A model generated the notes under the pieces. That model saw only the letters and a program-made list of their open reading frames with translations, had not been told where the DNA came from and did not search any database. This document shows positions 16,866 through 26,173 of a stretch of DNA of 64,000 bases, in pieces (the first letter of the stretch is position 1; each line of letters begins with the position of its first letter). Made by a program: the position numbers and the translations under genes. Source of the stretch: Burkholderia sp. OK233 (GTDB lineage Bacteria > Pseudomonadota > Gammaproteobacteria > Burkholderiales > Burkholderiaceae); NCBI RefSeq assembly GCF_900230185.1, contig NZ_OCSR01000001.1:3658001-3722000 (forward strand). Direction: 5' to 3'.

Positions 16866-18170
16866 ATGACCCATTCCGCACCGGCCTCACCACCACCGCG
16901 TGGCTCGCGGGTCGCGGTTATCGGTGCCGGTATCTCGGGTTTAGCCAGCGCCTATCTGCTGGCGCGCAACCATCAGGTCACCCTGTTTGAATCGGCAGGC
17001 TACGTGGGCGGCCACACCAATACCGTGGACGTCACGCTCGAGGGCCGCACGCATCCCGTCGACACGGGTTTCCTCGTTTTCAACGACCGCACCTATCCGA
17101 ACCTGATCGCGCTGTTCGCCGAACTGGGCGTCGAGTCGCACCCGAGTGAAATGACTTTCTCGGTCTCGCTCGACGAAGGCCGTCTCGAATGGGCCGGCAC
17201 CAGCCTGAACACCGTGTTCGCGCAGCGTCGCAACCTGTTCTCGCCAACCTTCATCGGCATGCTGCGCGACATCATGCGTTTCAACAGCAGCGCGCAAAGC
17301 AATCTCGATCTCGCGACACAAACGCGCGCATCGATGGGCGAACTGCTGACGGCCGGTGGCTACGGCGGCGCGTTCCAGCGCCACTACCTGCTGCCGATGG
17401 CCGCGGCGATCTGGTCGAGCGCGACCGCCGACATCCTCGCCTTTCCGGCCACCACGTTCCTGCGCTTCTGTCTGAACCACGCGCTGCTTCAGGTGAACCG
17501 CCGGCCGCAGTGGAAAACGGTGGTCGGAGGAGGGAGTGAGTATGTGCGGCGTATCGTCGGGACACTCGACGACGTGCGCATCGGTACCGCGGTCAAAGGC
17601 GTGCGACGCGATGCCGACCGCGTCGACGTGTTCACGGACAAGGGCACGGAACGCTTCGACGCGCTGGTGCTCGCTACCCACGCGCCGACCTCCCTGCGTC
17701 TGCTGGACAACGACGCCGATCAGGACGAGCGCAGCGTGCTGGGCGCCGTGCGCTACCAGCCGAACGTCGCCGTGCTGCATACGGATACGAATCTGCTGCC
17801 GCGTCGTCAGCGTGTGTGGTCGGCATGGAATTATCTGGAGAGCCGCGCGGTCGACGGCACGCATCCGGTGTGCGTCAGTTATCTGGTCAATCAACTGCAG
17901 CCGCTGCCGTTCAGGACGCCGCTCGTCGTCACGCTCAATCCGGTTGCGCAGCCGGCGCCGGGTACCGAACTGCGCCGCTTCGTCTACGACCATCCATTGT
18001 TCGATCTGGCCGCCATCGACGCGCAGCACCGTCTGCCGTCGCTGCAAGGCAAGCGGCGCACCTGGTTCGCGGGCGCATGGACAGGGTATGGTTTTCACGA
18101 GGACGGTCTGAAATCGGCACTGCGCGTGGCCGCCGATTTCGACGCGTCGCCGGCGTGGGCCAAACTATGA
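16866..18170 (+). CDS. FAD-dependent amine-oxidase-like oxidoreductase of the cfa cluster
   Basis: 434 residues. The dinucleotide-binding motif GAGISG is at 20-25, followed by YVGGHTNTVDV and HPVDTGFLVFNDRTYPNL, typical of the flavin enzyme that accompanies DUF1365 and cyclopropane-fatty-acid synthase in many proteobacteria. It ends with the usual FAGAWTGYGFHEDGLKSAL. Its reaction is not firmly known; in related clusters the set modifies unsaturated acyl chains of phospholipids. The stop overlaps the next start (ATGA), so translation is coupled. Confidence 0.9.
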   Translation: MTHSAPASPPPRGSRVAVIGAGISGLASAYLLARNHQVTLFESAGYVGGHTNTVDVTLEGRTHPVDTGFLVFNDRTYPNLIALFAELGVESHPSEMTFSVSLDEGRLEWAGTSLNTVFAQRRNLFSPTFIGMLRDIMRFNSSAQSNLDLATQTRASMGELLTAGGYGGAFQRHYLLPMAAAIWSSATADILAFPATTFLRFCLNHALLQVNRRPQWKTVVGGGSEYVRRIVGTLDDVRIGTAVKGVRRDADRVDVFTDKGTERFDALVLATHAPTSLRLLDNDADQDERSVLGAVRYQPNVAVLHTDTNLLPRRQRVWSAWNYLESRAVDGTHPVCVSYLVNQLQPLPFRTPLVVTLNPVAQPAPGTELRRFVYDHPLFDLAAIDAQHRLPSLQGKRRTWFAGAWTGYGFHEDGLKSALRVAADFDASPAWAKL

Positions 18171-19018
18171 ATCCCGCTCGCGTCGAAGCCAAGGTTGATC
18201 CGGCTGCCTGGCTTTTGACGGGCCAGGTGATGCACGAGCGTCTGCGGCCGAAGCATCATCGCTTCATGTACCCGGTGTTTTGCGTGCGCTGCGATCTGGA
18301 TCGTCTTGCGTCGCTCGATAGCGACTGGTTCGGCGTCGATCGCTGGCGCCCGCTCAGCCTGCACCAGCGAGATCACGGCCCACGCGACGGCAGCGATCTC
18401 GCCACATGGATGCGCACACAACTAACAGCGGCGGGTATTGAAGCAGCGGACGGCAAGATCTGGCTGCAAGCGTTCCCACGTGTGTTCGGCTATGCGTTCA
18501 ATCCGGTCAGTTTCTGGTTTTGCCACGATCGCGACGGTCATCTGCGCGTGCTGCTGGCGGAGGTGCGCAACACCTTCGGTGATCGTCACAGCTATCTGCT
18601 GAGCGCAGCGGGCAACGCGCCGATCACGGCTAAAACGGAACTCAAATGCCGCAAAGTGCTGCACGTGTCGCCGTTTTGCCGAGTCGAGGGGACCTACGAA
18701 TTTCGCGTTAGAGAGACGCCGCACAGCGCATTGGCCTCTATCGATTACAAGGACGTTGACGGTTTGCTGATCCGCACGGCGCTGGGTGGCCGTTTAATAC
18801 CCTTAACGCGCTCGACAGCACTTGCCGCGCTGCTCCGTCAACCGTTGCTGACCGTCGGCGTTGTCGCACGAATTCATTGGCAGGCGTTGCGTCTCGCCAT
18901 CAAAAAAACGCCGTTTTACGGCAAACATCCCGCGCCTGGCCGCACCGCTGACCCATCCACCGACCACGCCGCAGCCGGCCAACCGTCCGCCGCTGCGCGC
19001 CCCATTTCGTCCGATTGA
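18167..19018 (+). CDS. DUF1365 family protein
   Basis: 283 residues. Typical opening LLTGQVMHERLRPKHHRFMY, the stretch PRVFGYAFNPVSFWFCHD, and EVRNTFGDRHSYLL with KVLHVSPFCRVEGTYEFR. The family's biochemical role is not established, but it is almost always encoded between a flavin oxidoreductase and a CFA-type methyltransferase, as here. The start overlaps the upstream stop by 4 bases. The tail after residue 250 is Pro/Ala-rich and probably disordered. Confidence 0.92.
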   Translation: MNPARVEAKVDPAAWLLTGQVMHERLRPKHHRFMYPVFCVRCDLDRLASLDSDWFGVDRWRPLSLHQRDHGPRDGSDLATWMRTQLTAAGIEAADGKIWLQAFPRVFGYAFNPVSFWFCHDRDGHLRVLLAEVRNTFGDRHSYLLSAAGNAPITAKTELKCRKVLHVSPFCRVEGTYEFRVRETPHSALASIDYKDVDGLLIRTALGGRLIPLTRSTALAALLRQPLLTVGVVARIHWQALRLAIKKTPFYGKHPAPGRTADPSTDHAAAGQPSAAARPISSD

Positions 19019-19030
19019 GGAGATTCAGCC

Positions 19031-20242
19031 ATGGCGCTTTCAAGAACCCTGAGCGGGCACCGAACCGTCCCCGCGTCGGGCCGTCTGTTTCTATCTCTGC
19101 TCGAACGGATTCAGGTGGGGCATCTGGTGCTGATCACGCCCGATGGTCAGCAGCGCGTGTTCGGCGATCCGCACGCGGCGCCGGGTGCGCGTCTGGAGTT
19201 GCGCGACTGGCGCGCCTGCGGCGCGATTCTGCGCAAAGGCGATATCGGTTTCGCCGATGCATGGCGTGCGTTCTGGGTCGACACGCCCGATCTGGCCGCC
19301 TTGTTGCGCGTCGCGATCCGCAACGAACGCGCGCTGCAACGCACGGTCTATGGCGGCTGGCTCGCGCAACTGTGGTACGGGCTGCGTCATAAGCTGAGAC
19401 CCAATACGTACTCGGGCAGCCGGCGCAATATTCACGCGCACTACGACATCGGCAACGCGTTCTACGCGCAATGGCTGGATTCGACGTTCACCTATTCGAG
19501 CGCGGTGTTTGACGGCAATTTCTATCAATCGCTCGAAGCCGCACAGCATGCGAAGTATCAACGCATCATCGATACGCTCGGTGTGCGCGAAGGCATGCGT
19601 ATTCTGGAAATCGGCTGCGGGTGGGGCGGTTTTGCAATGCACGCGGCGCGCCAGGGCATTCACGTACACGGCATAACGATCTCGCCGGCGCAGCTCGAAT
19701 TCGCCCAGCAGCGTGTGAGCGAAGCAGGCTTGAGCGACCGGGTGCATCTTGAACTACGCGACTACCGTACGCTGACCGGCCAGTACGACGGCATCGTATC
19801 GATCGAAATGTTCGAAGCCGTCGGCGAAAAATTCTGGCCGACGTACTTCCGCATCTTGCGCGAACGTCTCCAGCCTGGCGCACGCGCGTTCGTGCAAACC
19901 ATTACGATCGACGACTCGCACTTCGCCGCCTATCGCGCGACCAGTGACTTCATCCGCGAATTCATTTTTCCGGGCGGCATGTTGCCGAGTCCGCAGCGCT
20001 TCATCGAAGCGGCGCGACGTGGCAAGCTTGCGGCGCGCACGTCGTTGGCGTTTGGCCGCGATTATGCCGAGACCCTGCGCCGCTGGCGCAGCGCGTTCGA
20101 AGCGCAACTCGATACGATCCACACGCAAGGCTTCGATGAGATTTTCGTGCGGACATGGCGGCTGTATCTGGCGTACTGCGAAGCCGGTTTCGACGAAGGA
20201 CGCACGGACGTCATGCAATTCGTGCTCACATCGGCGGACTGA
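19031..20242 (+). CDS. cfa: Cyclopropane-fatty-acyl-phospholipid synthase family methyltransferase
   Basis: Transfers a methyl(ene) group from S-adenosylmethionine to unsaturated acyl chains of membrane phospholipids. 403 residues. The N-terminal ~110 residues are the lipid-binding region; HYDIGNAFYAQWLDSTFTYS precedes the SAM motif LEIGCGWGGFA near 193-203. Further family motifs are GITISPAQLEFAQQRV, SIEMFEAVGEKFW and FIFPGGMLPS. A GAGGAG ribosome site precedes the ATG. Third gene of the operon. Whether it makes a cyclopropane or another methylated product is not clear from sequence. Confidence 0.92.
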   Translation: MALSRTLSGHRTVPASGRLFLSLLERIQVGHLVLITPDGQQRVFGDPHAAPGARLELRDWRACGAILRKGDIGFADAWRAFWVDTPDLAALLRVAIRNERALQRTVYGGWLAQLWYGLRHKLRPNTYSGSRRNIHAHYDIGNAFYAQWLDSTFTYSSAVFDGNFYQSLEAAQHAKYQRIIDTLGVREGMRILEIGCGWGGFAMHAARQGIHVHGITISPAQLEFAQQRVSEAGLSDRVHLELRDYRTLTGQYDGIVSIEMFEAVGEKFWPTYFRILRERLQPGARAFVQTITIDDSHFAAYRATSDFIREFIFPGGMLPSPQRFIEAARRGKLAARTSLAFGRDYAETLRRWRSAFEAQLDTIHTQGFDEIFVRTWRLYLAYCEAGFDEGRTDVMQFVLTSAD

Positions 20243-20356
20243 TATGCGTGCGCTCGCGGCGATCCTGCTTTTGCGCGGGCATTTGTCGGCATCTGGCTTG
20301 ATCCGTCGACGCGCGCGCCTACTTTGCGCAAGCAGTTGCTCGGCATGTCGCAGTAG
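20243..20356 (+). pseudogene. Remnant of a chalcone-isomerase-like gene (C-terminal piece)
   Basis: Directly after the cfa stop an open frame without a start encodes a segment ending AFVGIWLDPSTRAPTLR followed by KQLLGMSQ and a stop at 20356. This is the C-terminal signature (F-x-GIWLDP-T-x-P-LR-x-LLG) of chalcone-isomerase-like proteins, which commonly follow cfa in such clusters. The N-terminal ~150 residues of such a protein are missing, so this looks like the scar of a deletion that brought the C-terminal end next to cfa. Confidence 0.65.
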
Positions 20357-20488
20357 GGCTGATTGTGTCGGCGCATTGGCTGTCGGTCGTCAAGCGCATT
20401 CTGCGTGCGGATCCAGCTCGCGGAGGCCTTCCGGCGATCCTCTGTACAATTGGCCGATCGTCAACATCGTTTCACCCCCACCGAATTC

Positions 20489-21274
20489 ATGGCCATTACC
20501 TACAAGACTCCTGACGACATCGCCAAGCTGCGCATTTCCGGGCGCCTCGCGGCCGACGTACTGGCGATGATCGGCGAGCACGTCAAGGCCGGTGTCTCCA
20601 CCGACGAGCTCGACGCACTGTGCAACGACTACATTGTCAATACGCAAAGGTCGATTCCGGCAAATGTCGGCTATCTGGGTTTTCCGAAGACGGTTTGCAC
20701 GTCCGTCAACCAGGTGGTGTGCCACGGCATTCCCAACCGCAGCGAAATCCTGAAAGATGGCGACATCATCAATATCGACGTCGCGATCATCAGAGACGGC
20801 TATTTCGGCGACACCAGCCGCATGTATTGCGTCGGCCAGCCGAGCACGGTGGCGCGCCAACTGATCGACACGACCTATGAAGCGATGCTGGCCGGCATCC
20901 GCGAGGTCAAGCCAGGCGCCACGCTCGGCGACGTCGGCTATGCAATCCAGAAGATCGCGCAGCGCGACGGATTTTCGATCGTGCGCGACTACTGCGGGCA
21001 CGGCATCGGCCGTGTCTATCACGAAGACCCGCAAGTGTTGCACTACGGTCAGCCGGGGCAGGGCGTGCGCCTGAAGCCGGGCATGGTCTTTACGATTGAG
21101 CCGATGATCAACGCGGGCCGCGCCGGCACCGCGGTGCAGCGTGACGGCTGGACGGTGGTCACCAAAGACCGTTCGCTATCGGCGCAATGGGAGCACATGA
21201 TCGCCGTGACCGAAGAGGGCTACGAGCTGCTGACGCCGTGGCCGGACGGCACCGGCGCTTACGAAGCGCCTTGA
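20489..21274 (+). CDS. map: Type I methionine aminopeptidase
   Basis: Removes the N-terminal methionine from new proteins. 261 residues. All active-site residues are visible: His79 (VCHGIPN), metal ligands Asp97, Asp108, His171, Glu204 and Glu235 (DVAIIRDGYFGD, CGHGIGRVYHEDP, FTIEPMI, QWEHMIAV). The ATG at 20489 gives the usual start MAITYKTPDDIAKLR; the frame opens further upstream without support. Whether this is the only map copy in the genome cannot be told from the window. Confidence 0.96.
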   Translation: MAITYKTPDDIAKLRISGRLAADVLAMIGEHVKAGVSTDELDALCNDYIVNTQRSIPANVGYLGFPKTVCTSVNQVVCHGIPNRSEILKDGDIINIDVAIIRDGYFGDTSRMYCVGQPSTVARQLIDTTYEAMLAGIREVKPGATLGDVGYAIQKIAQRDGFSIVRDYCGHGIGRVYHEDPQVLHYGQPGQGVRLKPGMVFTIEPMINAGRAGTAVQRDGWTVVTKDRSLSAQWEHMIAVTEEGYELLTPWPDGTGAYEAP

Positions 21275-21459
21275 ACGCAGTGATCAGCGCGCCTGACGAA
21301 CCGGCTATCAAGGCGGTGGGCGTGCGAATTGCTGCGCAGTTTGCGCGCGGCGCCTGCACCAGGAACTGCCGTTGCGGTCCGATCCGGTAAATAAGGATTT
21401 GACTCGCGCGCCGGTTCGGTTAAAGCTATGCCTTAGGGTTTCAAGGGGTTTTCGTCTGC

Positions 21460-21993
21460 ATGAGTCCGTCATTGACCGTTCGCCGTATCGCCGCTGATCA
21501 GGGCGCCGTTTTCCGCGAACTCCGTACTGCGTCACTGCGGGAGGCGCCCTATGCCTTCGGCGAAACGCTAGAGGACGCGTTGTCGGCGGATGTCGCCACG
21601 TTCGACGCCACCGCTACCGAGCACGCTGTTTCGTTCATCGCCACCAGTTTCATTCTCTATACCGAGGGCCATCCGGCAGGGCTGGTCGAAGCCTATTTCG
21701 ACGACACCGCGGCGCGGCGCGCGTTCGTCTGCGAGTTGTGGGTGGCGCCGGCCGTGCGTCATCTGCGAGGCGGCGAGTTGCTGGTCGACACGGCCAGCGC
21801 CTGGCTCGCCGGCGAAGGCGCCATGGAAATCTACGCGTGGGTCGCCGACGCCAACCGCAATGCAATGCGCTTTTACGAGGCGCTCGGCTTCGGTCCCACC
21901 GGCGAGCATCGGCGCGTCGTGCGTGCGCCCGAGCAGGCCGAAAGCCTGCTGGTGCGGCACGTGCCGACCACGTCGCAGGTATTTCAGCAGTGA
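21460..21993 (+). CDS. GNAT-family N-acetyltransferase
   Basis: 177 residues. The opening LTVRRIAADQGAVFRELRTA and the acetyl-CoA region (CELWVAPAVRHLRGGELLVD), then YAWVADANRNAMRFYEALGF, form the GNAT pattern of motifs A and B. The substrate is unknown. Single gene between map and minC on the same strand, with 185 and 208 bp gaps. Confidence 0.88.
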   Translation: MSPSLTVRRIAADQGAVFRELRTASLREAPYAFGETLEDALSADVATFDATATEHAVSFIATSFILYTEGHPAGLVEAYFDDTAARRAFVCELWVAPAVRHLRGGELLVDTASAWLAGEGAMEIYAWVADANRNAMRFYEALGFGPTGEHRRVVRAPEQAESLLVRHVPTTSQVFQQ

Positions 21994-22201
21994 TCCCGCG
22001 AGCGGCGCGTCAGCCTGCCGCTCACATCCCATCCGCGTCGCTACAGCGTTCATGGCCGAATGACCGGCCTGAACGCGGCCTGAATGGCCGAGGCGTGGCC
22101 ACGTCATGGGTATTCAGGCCGCAGTGGCGCGTTCTCTCGGCAAAAAAACTCGCTCCCCGCCTGGACGCCTGTAAAATACGCAAAATTTTTTGCCGAACGC
22201 T

Positions 22202-23035
22202 ATGTCGCCCAAGAAATCGCCCTTTTTCGAACTCCGCAGCGGCTCTGTCGACACGCTCCTGTTTGTGGTCAAGACAACCGACCTCGACGCGATGCGTGCC
22301 GAACTGACCCGGCGCTTCGAGGCGACCCCCGAATTTTTCGCTAACGACGTCGTCGCGATCGACGTGCGCCGGCTCGCCGAGAACGAACGCGTGCCGCTCG
22401 CCGACATCGCGCAACTGCTCGACAGCGTGCGCATGCGCCCGGTCGGCGTGGTGGCCAATGCGCAGCAGGCGTGGGCGGCGGAATCCGCGCTGCCGTTGCT
22501 CGAAGCGCGCGACCGTCGTGGCGCGTCCGCTAAATCCGCTGACGAAGAAGCCGCCAATACGGCCGCTACGGCACCGGCTACCACTGCAGCGACGGCCACG
22601 CCGCCGGCCGATCTGTTTTCGGCAGTAGACGGCACACCGGCCACGGCCGCCGCGGTCGAACCTGCGCCGGCCGCCGAACCCGTGCGCCTCGCCACCTCGT
22701 CGCAAACCATGGTGGTCGACAAGCCGTTGCGCTCGGGCCAGCGCATCTACGCAAAGGGCGATCTGGTCGTGCTCGGTCTGGTGAGCTACGGCGCGGAAGT
22801 GATCGCAGAAGGCAACATCCATATTTACGCGCCGCTGCGCGGCCGGGCGTTGGCCGGCGTGCAGGGCAATCACGACGCGCGCATTTTCTGCACGTGTCTC
22901 GAGCCGGAACTCATCTCGATCGCGGGCATCTATCGTACGACCGAGAACCCGCTGCCGGCCGACGTGCTCGGCAAGCCGGTACAGATCTGGCTCGAAGAAG
23001 AAAAATTGATGATCGAACCGTTGCGGCTCACCTGA
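22202..23035 (+). CDS. minC: Septum site-determining protein MinC
   Basis: FtsZ inhibitor that keeps the division ring from cell poles. 277 residues. N-terminal FtsZ-acting domain (FFELRSGSVDTLLFVVKTTD) to about residue 105, an unusually Ala/Thr/Pro-rich linker over ~105-165, and a C-terminal beta-helix domain that binds MinD (RSGQRIYAKGDLVVLG, GNIHIYAPLRGRALAGVQGN). The start MSPKKSPFF is preferred over an in-frame codon 12 bases upstream because it fits known relatives. First gene of minCDE; minD follows 104 bases later. Confidence 0.95.
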   Translation: MSPKKSPFFELRSGSVDTLLFVVKTTDLDAMRAELTRRFEATPEFFANDVVAIDVRRLAENERVPLADIAQLLDSVRMRPVGVVANAQQAWAAESALPLLEARDRRGASAKSADEEAANTAATAPATTAATATPPADLFSAVDGTPATAAAVEPAPAAEPVRLATSSQTMVVDKPLRSGQRIYAKGDLVVLGLVSYGAEVIAEGNIHIYAPLRGRALAGVQGNHDARIFCTCLEPELISIAGIYRTTENPLPADVLGKPVQIWLEEEKLMIEPLRLT

Positions 23036-23139
23036 TCGACGTGAAGCGCGCGCTGCCCTGAACGTACACGGCACGCGGCGTTCTACGGCAAATATGGCCG
23101 CACATAATTGACGAATTTGACGAACACAAGGTAAGGGTA

Positions 23140-23955
23140 ATGGCAAAAATCATTGTGGTGACTTCGGGCAAGGGTGGCGTGGGCAAGACGACCACGAGCG
23201 CGAGTTTTGCATCGGCCCTCGCGTTGCGTGGCAGCAAAACCGCCGTGATCGACTTCGACGTCGGCCTGCGTAACCTCGACCTCATCATGGGCTGCGAGCG
23301 CCGTGTGGTGTACGACCTGATCAACGTGATCCAGGGCGAAGCCAACCTGAACCAGGCGCTGATCAAGGATAAGAAGTGCGAGAACCTCTTTATTCTCCCG
23401 GCGTCGCAGACGCGTGACAAAGACGCGCTGACGCTGGAAGGCGTCGAGAAGATCATCAACGACCTGATCGCGATGGACTTCGAATACATCGTCTGCGATT
23501 CGCCGGCCGGTATCGAATCGGGCGCGCTGCTCGCCATGCACTTCGCCGACGAAGCGCTGATCGTGACGAATCCGGAAGTCTCCTCGGTGCGCGACTCGGA
23601 CCGTATCCTCGGCATCCTGTCGTCGAAGACCAAGCGCGCAATCGAAAGCAAGGAGCCGATCAAGGAACACCTGCTGATCACCCGCTACAACCCGAAGCGC
23701 GTGAGCGAAGGCGAAATGCTGTCGCTGACCGACATCCAGGAAATTCTGCGTATCGATCTGATCGGCGTGATTCCGGAATCGGAAGCGGTGCTGCATGCGT
23801 CGAACCAGGGGCTGCCGGCCGTGCACCTCGACGGTACTGATGTTGCCGAAGCCTATAAAGATGTCGTGTCGCGTTTCCTCGGCGAGCAGAAATCGCTTCG
23901 CTTTACCGATTACCAGAAGCCAGGGCTGCTGCAGCGCCTCTTCGGCACCAAGTAA
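23140..23955 (+). CDS. minD: Septum site-determining protein MinD
   Basis: Membrane-associated ATPase that recruits MinC and is released by MinE, giving pole-to-pole oscillation. 271 residues. Deviant Walker A SGKGGVGKTT at 9-18, switch regions IDFDVGLRNLDLIMGCE and CDSPAGIESGAL, and a C-terminal amphipathic membrane-targeting helix (KPGLLQRLFG). It lies 14 bases before minE. Confidence 0.98.
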   Translation: MAKIIVVTSGKGGVGKTTTSASFASALALRGSKTAVIDFDVGLRNLDLIMGCERRVVYDLINVIQGEANLNQALIKDKKCENLFILPASQTRDKDALTLEGVEKIINDLIAMDFEYIVCDSPAGIESGALLAMHFADEALIVTNPEVSSVRDSDRILGILSSKTKRAIESKEPIKEHLLITRYNPKRVSEGEMLSLTDIQEILRIDLIGVIPESEAVLHASNQGLPAVHLDGTDVAEAYKDVVSRFLGEQKSLRFTDYQKPGLLQRLFGTK

Positions 23956-23969
23956 GGGGAGCGCACGTA

Positions 23970-24233
23970 ATGTCGATTCTTTCGTTTTTGCTGGGCGAGA
24001 AGAAGAAGTCCGCGTCGGTAGCGAAGGAACGCCTGCAGTTGATCATCGCGCACGAGCGCGCCGGCGGCCATGCGCCTGCCGATTACCTGCCTGCGTTGCA
24101 ACGCGAACTGGTGGCCGTGATTTCAAAGTACGTGAAAATCTCCAATGACGATATTCGCGTGAGCCTGGAACGCCAGGACGATCTCGAAGTGCTCGAGGTC
24201 AAGATCGAAATACCGCAGGCTGGTTCCGCGTAA
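23970..24233 (+). CDS. minE: Cell division topological specificity factor MinE
   Basis: 87 residues. N-terminal amphipathic segment MSILSFLLGEKKKSASVAKE, the MinD-releasing helix AKERLQLIIAHERAG, and the C-terminal dimerisation part ELVAVISKYVKI with DDLEVLEVKIEI. GGGGAG lies before the ATG. Last gene of the min operon. Confidence 0.97.
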   Translation: MSILSFLLGEKKKSASVAKERLQLIIAHERAGGHAPADYLPALQRELVAVISKYVKISNDDIRVSLERQDDLEVLEVKIEIPQAGSA

Positions 24234-24324
24234 CGTGCTGCGCGCTCTGTTTCGTTGCGTCGATGTGACGTGACGAGGTGGAGCGCGTAAGCGCGGTTGT
24301 TGTGGTGATGCCTTCTTTGTATCG

Positions 24325-24552
24325 TTGCGCGCTGCGCTGTCTTCGTTTGCGGTTTCGCGGTTTCGTTGTGTCCTCCCGTCGGTTTTCTCTCCGCCGTCCC
24401 CGCTACTTCTGTGTTCATGTGCGCTCGTACGGACCTTCTCACGTGCGCCTTTCGCGCATCGAAACGCCGTACTGGCGGTCATGCTGGCCGGTTGCGTGGT
24501 GGTGTCGGCACGGCCGGTTTATATGCGCGCACCGGCGGTTGTCGTTTACTGA
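24325..24552 (+). CDS. Candidate small lipoprotein, start unclear (possibly degraded)
   Basis: An open frame downstream of minE ends in a segment that looks like the lipoprotein signal and short mature part of a tiny lipoprotein: LAVMLAGC followed by VVVSARPVYMRAPAVVVY and a stop. The lipobox LAGC is good, but upstream there is no ATG or GTG at the right distance with a ribosome site; only a TTG at 24325 opens the frame. Its stop overlaps the 3' end of the converging ClC gene by 7 bases. It could be a real gene with an unusual start, a frameshifted relic, or chance. Confidence 0.35.
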   Translation: MRAALSSFAVSRFRCVLPSVFSPPSPLLLCSCALVRTFSRAPFAHRNAVLAVMLAGCVVVSARPVYMRAPAVVVY

Positions 24553-25961
24553 CGCGGGGCGCCGTCTTCAGCAGGCGCATCGCCCGTGGTCTCATCGACG
24601 ACCGCTGGTTCGGGCGCGTCGACTTCGGGTACTTCCGGCACCGGCGCGGGTGCCGGCTGCGGCAGCGGCGCCATATAGCGCTGTGCCAGCGACTCATACA
24701 ACGGTGGCGCGAAGAAACGCGCCACACGGCTTGCAATCAGCGCGGTGGCCATCAGCGAAATCACCAGAGCATGACCATCGATCATCTCCATCACGATCAC
24801 GAACGACGTAATCGGCGACTGCGTGACGGCAGCCAGATAGCCGACCATCGCGAGCGCGATCAGCATCGGCAATTGCATCGAATCGAACACCATGTGCAGC
24901 AGATTGCCGAAGCCCGCGCCGATCGACAGCGAAGGTGCGAAGATGCCGCCCGGAATGCCCGGCAGATACGAGCCGACCATCGAGATCATCTTCAGAAACG
25001 GATAGAACACGGACAGGTGCTCATGCCCTTCGAGCAGGCCACGCGCTTCCGCATAGCCGCTGCCGAAGGTTGTGCCGCCGGAGATGAGGCCGACCACCGC
25101 GATCACGAAACCGCACAGCGCCGCGAACGCGACCGGCCGCTCACCGTGCAACTGACGCAGCGGCGCCGGAATCCAGCGCGCGGTGTTCAGCAACAGCCAG
25201 CCGAACACGCCGCCCGCAATACCGGTGACGATTGCCGTGAGCACGACGGCAACCGCCAGCAGATCGGGGAAGTGCGTGCCGATCTGGATGGTGCCGAAAT
25301 AGGTGTAGTTGCCGTTCAGCCCCAGCGCGACCACACCGGCGATGATGATCGCCGTAATCAGCACGCCGCTCGCGCGGGCCTCGAAGCTGCGCGTCAGTTC
25401 CTCGATCGCGAACACGATCCCCGCCAGCGGCGTATTGAATGCCGCGGACAAACCCGCCGCCGCGCCCGCAAGCACCAACTGCCGTTCGATCTGCGCGTTC
25501 GAGCGTGGATACAACCGCCGCAGATTGAACATCAGCGCCGCGCCGACCTGCACGGTCGGCCCTTCGCGCCCGATCGTAAAGCCGCCGAGAATCGCCAGAA
25601 ACGACACCGCGATCTTGCCGAACAGAATCCGGAAGGACAACAGCCGTGCGCCGTATTCGCCGGGCCTGGCATGCAGGGTGGCGATGACTTGCGGAATGCC
25701 GCTGCCTTCGGCACCGCGGAAGAACTTGCGTGTGAGCCAGACGGCGAGCGCCGCGACCGCTGGCGTGACGATCAACGGCGCCCAGACGTGCTGCTGCTGC
25801 ATGGTGCGGAATTCGCCGTAGCCCCAGTCGATCAGCCTTGCATACAGCACCGCTATCAGGCCGACCGCGATCGCGCCGAGCCAGAAGATGCCGTATTGAC
25901 GCCACAGGCGTTTGGCGCGACGCACGATGCCGGAAGAGAGGGGAAGAAATGCCCGGGACAT
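24546..25961 (-). CDS. clcA: ClC-family chloride channel/transporter
   Basis: 471 residues with the ClC fold. Selectivity-filter motifs are visible: GSGIPQ, GREGPTVQ and GGIFAPSLSIGAGFG. The C-terminal ~45 residues are Pro/Ala/Glu-rich and probably disordered; no CBS domains. The position equivalent to the proton-gating glutamate (GREGP) is present, which is compatible with a Cl-/H+ exchanger. The ATG at 25961 is chosen because the likely promoter -10 box lies at 25987-25992, placing an in-frame TTG at 25979 at or before the transcript start. Confidence 0.92.
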   Translation of the reverse strand: MSRAFLPLSSGIVRRAKRLWRQYGIFWLGAIAVGLIAVLYARLIDWGYGEFRTMQQQHVWAPLIVTPAVAALAVWLTRKFFRGAEGSGIPQVIATLHARPGEYGARLLSFRILFGKIAVSFLAILGGFTIGREGPTVQVGAALMFNLRRLYPRSNAQIERQLVLAGAAAGLSAAFNTPLAGIVFAIEELTRSFEARASGVLITAIIIAGVVALGLNGNYTYFGTIQIGTHFPDLLAVAVVLTAIVTGIAGGVFGWLLLNTARWIPAPLRQLHGERPVAFAALCGFVIAVVGLISGGTTFGSGYAEARGLLEGHEHLSVFYPFLKMISMVGSYLPGIPGGIFAPSLSIGAGFGNLLHMVFDSMQLPMLIALAMVGYLAAVTQSPITSFVIVMEMIDGHALVISLMATALIASRVARFFAPPLYESLAQRYMAPLPQPAPAPVPEVPEVDAPEPAVVDETTGDAPAEDGAPRQ

Positions 25962-25986
25962 GGGGATGCGCTGGTGCAAAGGGTGA

Positions 25987-26013
25987 ATTATAGAGCGTGC
26001 TCTGTCGTTTCAA
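25987..26013 (-). promoter_or_regulatory. Candidate sigma-70 promoter of the ClC gene
   Basis: On the minus strand TTGAAA (26013-26008) and a perfect TATAAT (25992-25987) are separated by 15 bases, slightly short of the ideal 17. The -10 box ends 26 bases before the ATG. Confidence 0.5.
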
Positions 26014-26173
26014 CCGTATGAAAGTATTTTGAAATATAGTAAAAGGGCTGTTCGTAAGGCGCGCAGTGTAACGGCCTGTATTAATGCTGGTACGGCGCAC
26101 TGGAGTGTTCCGCGAAGATTATTCCAATCGTCGGCTAAAATGTTTTGATGTTCGAACAATTAATAGGTCCTCA

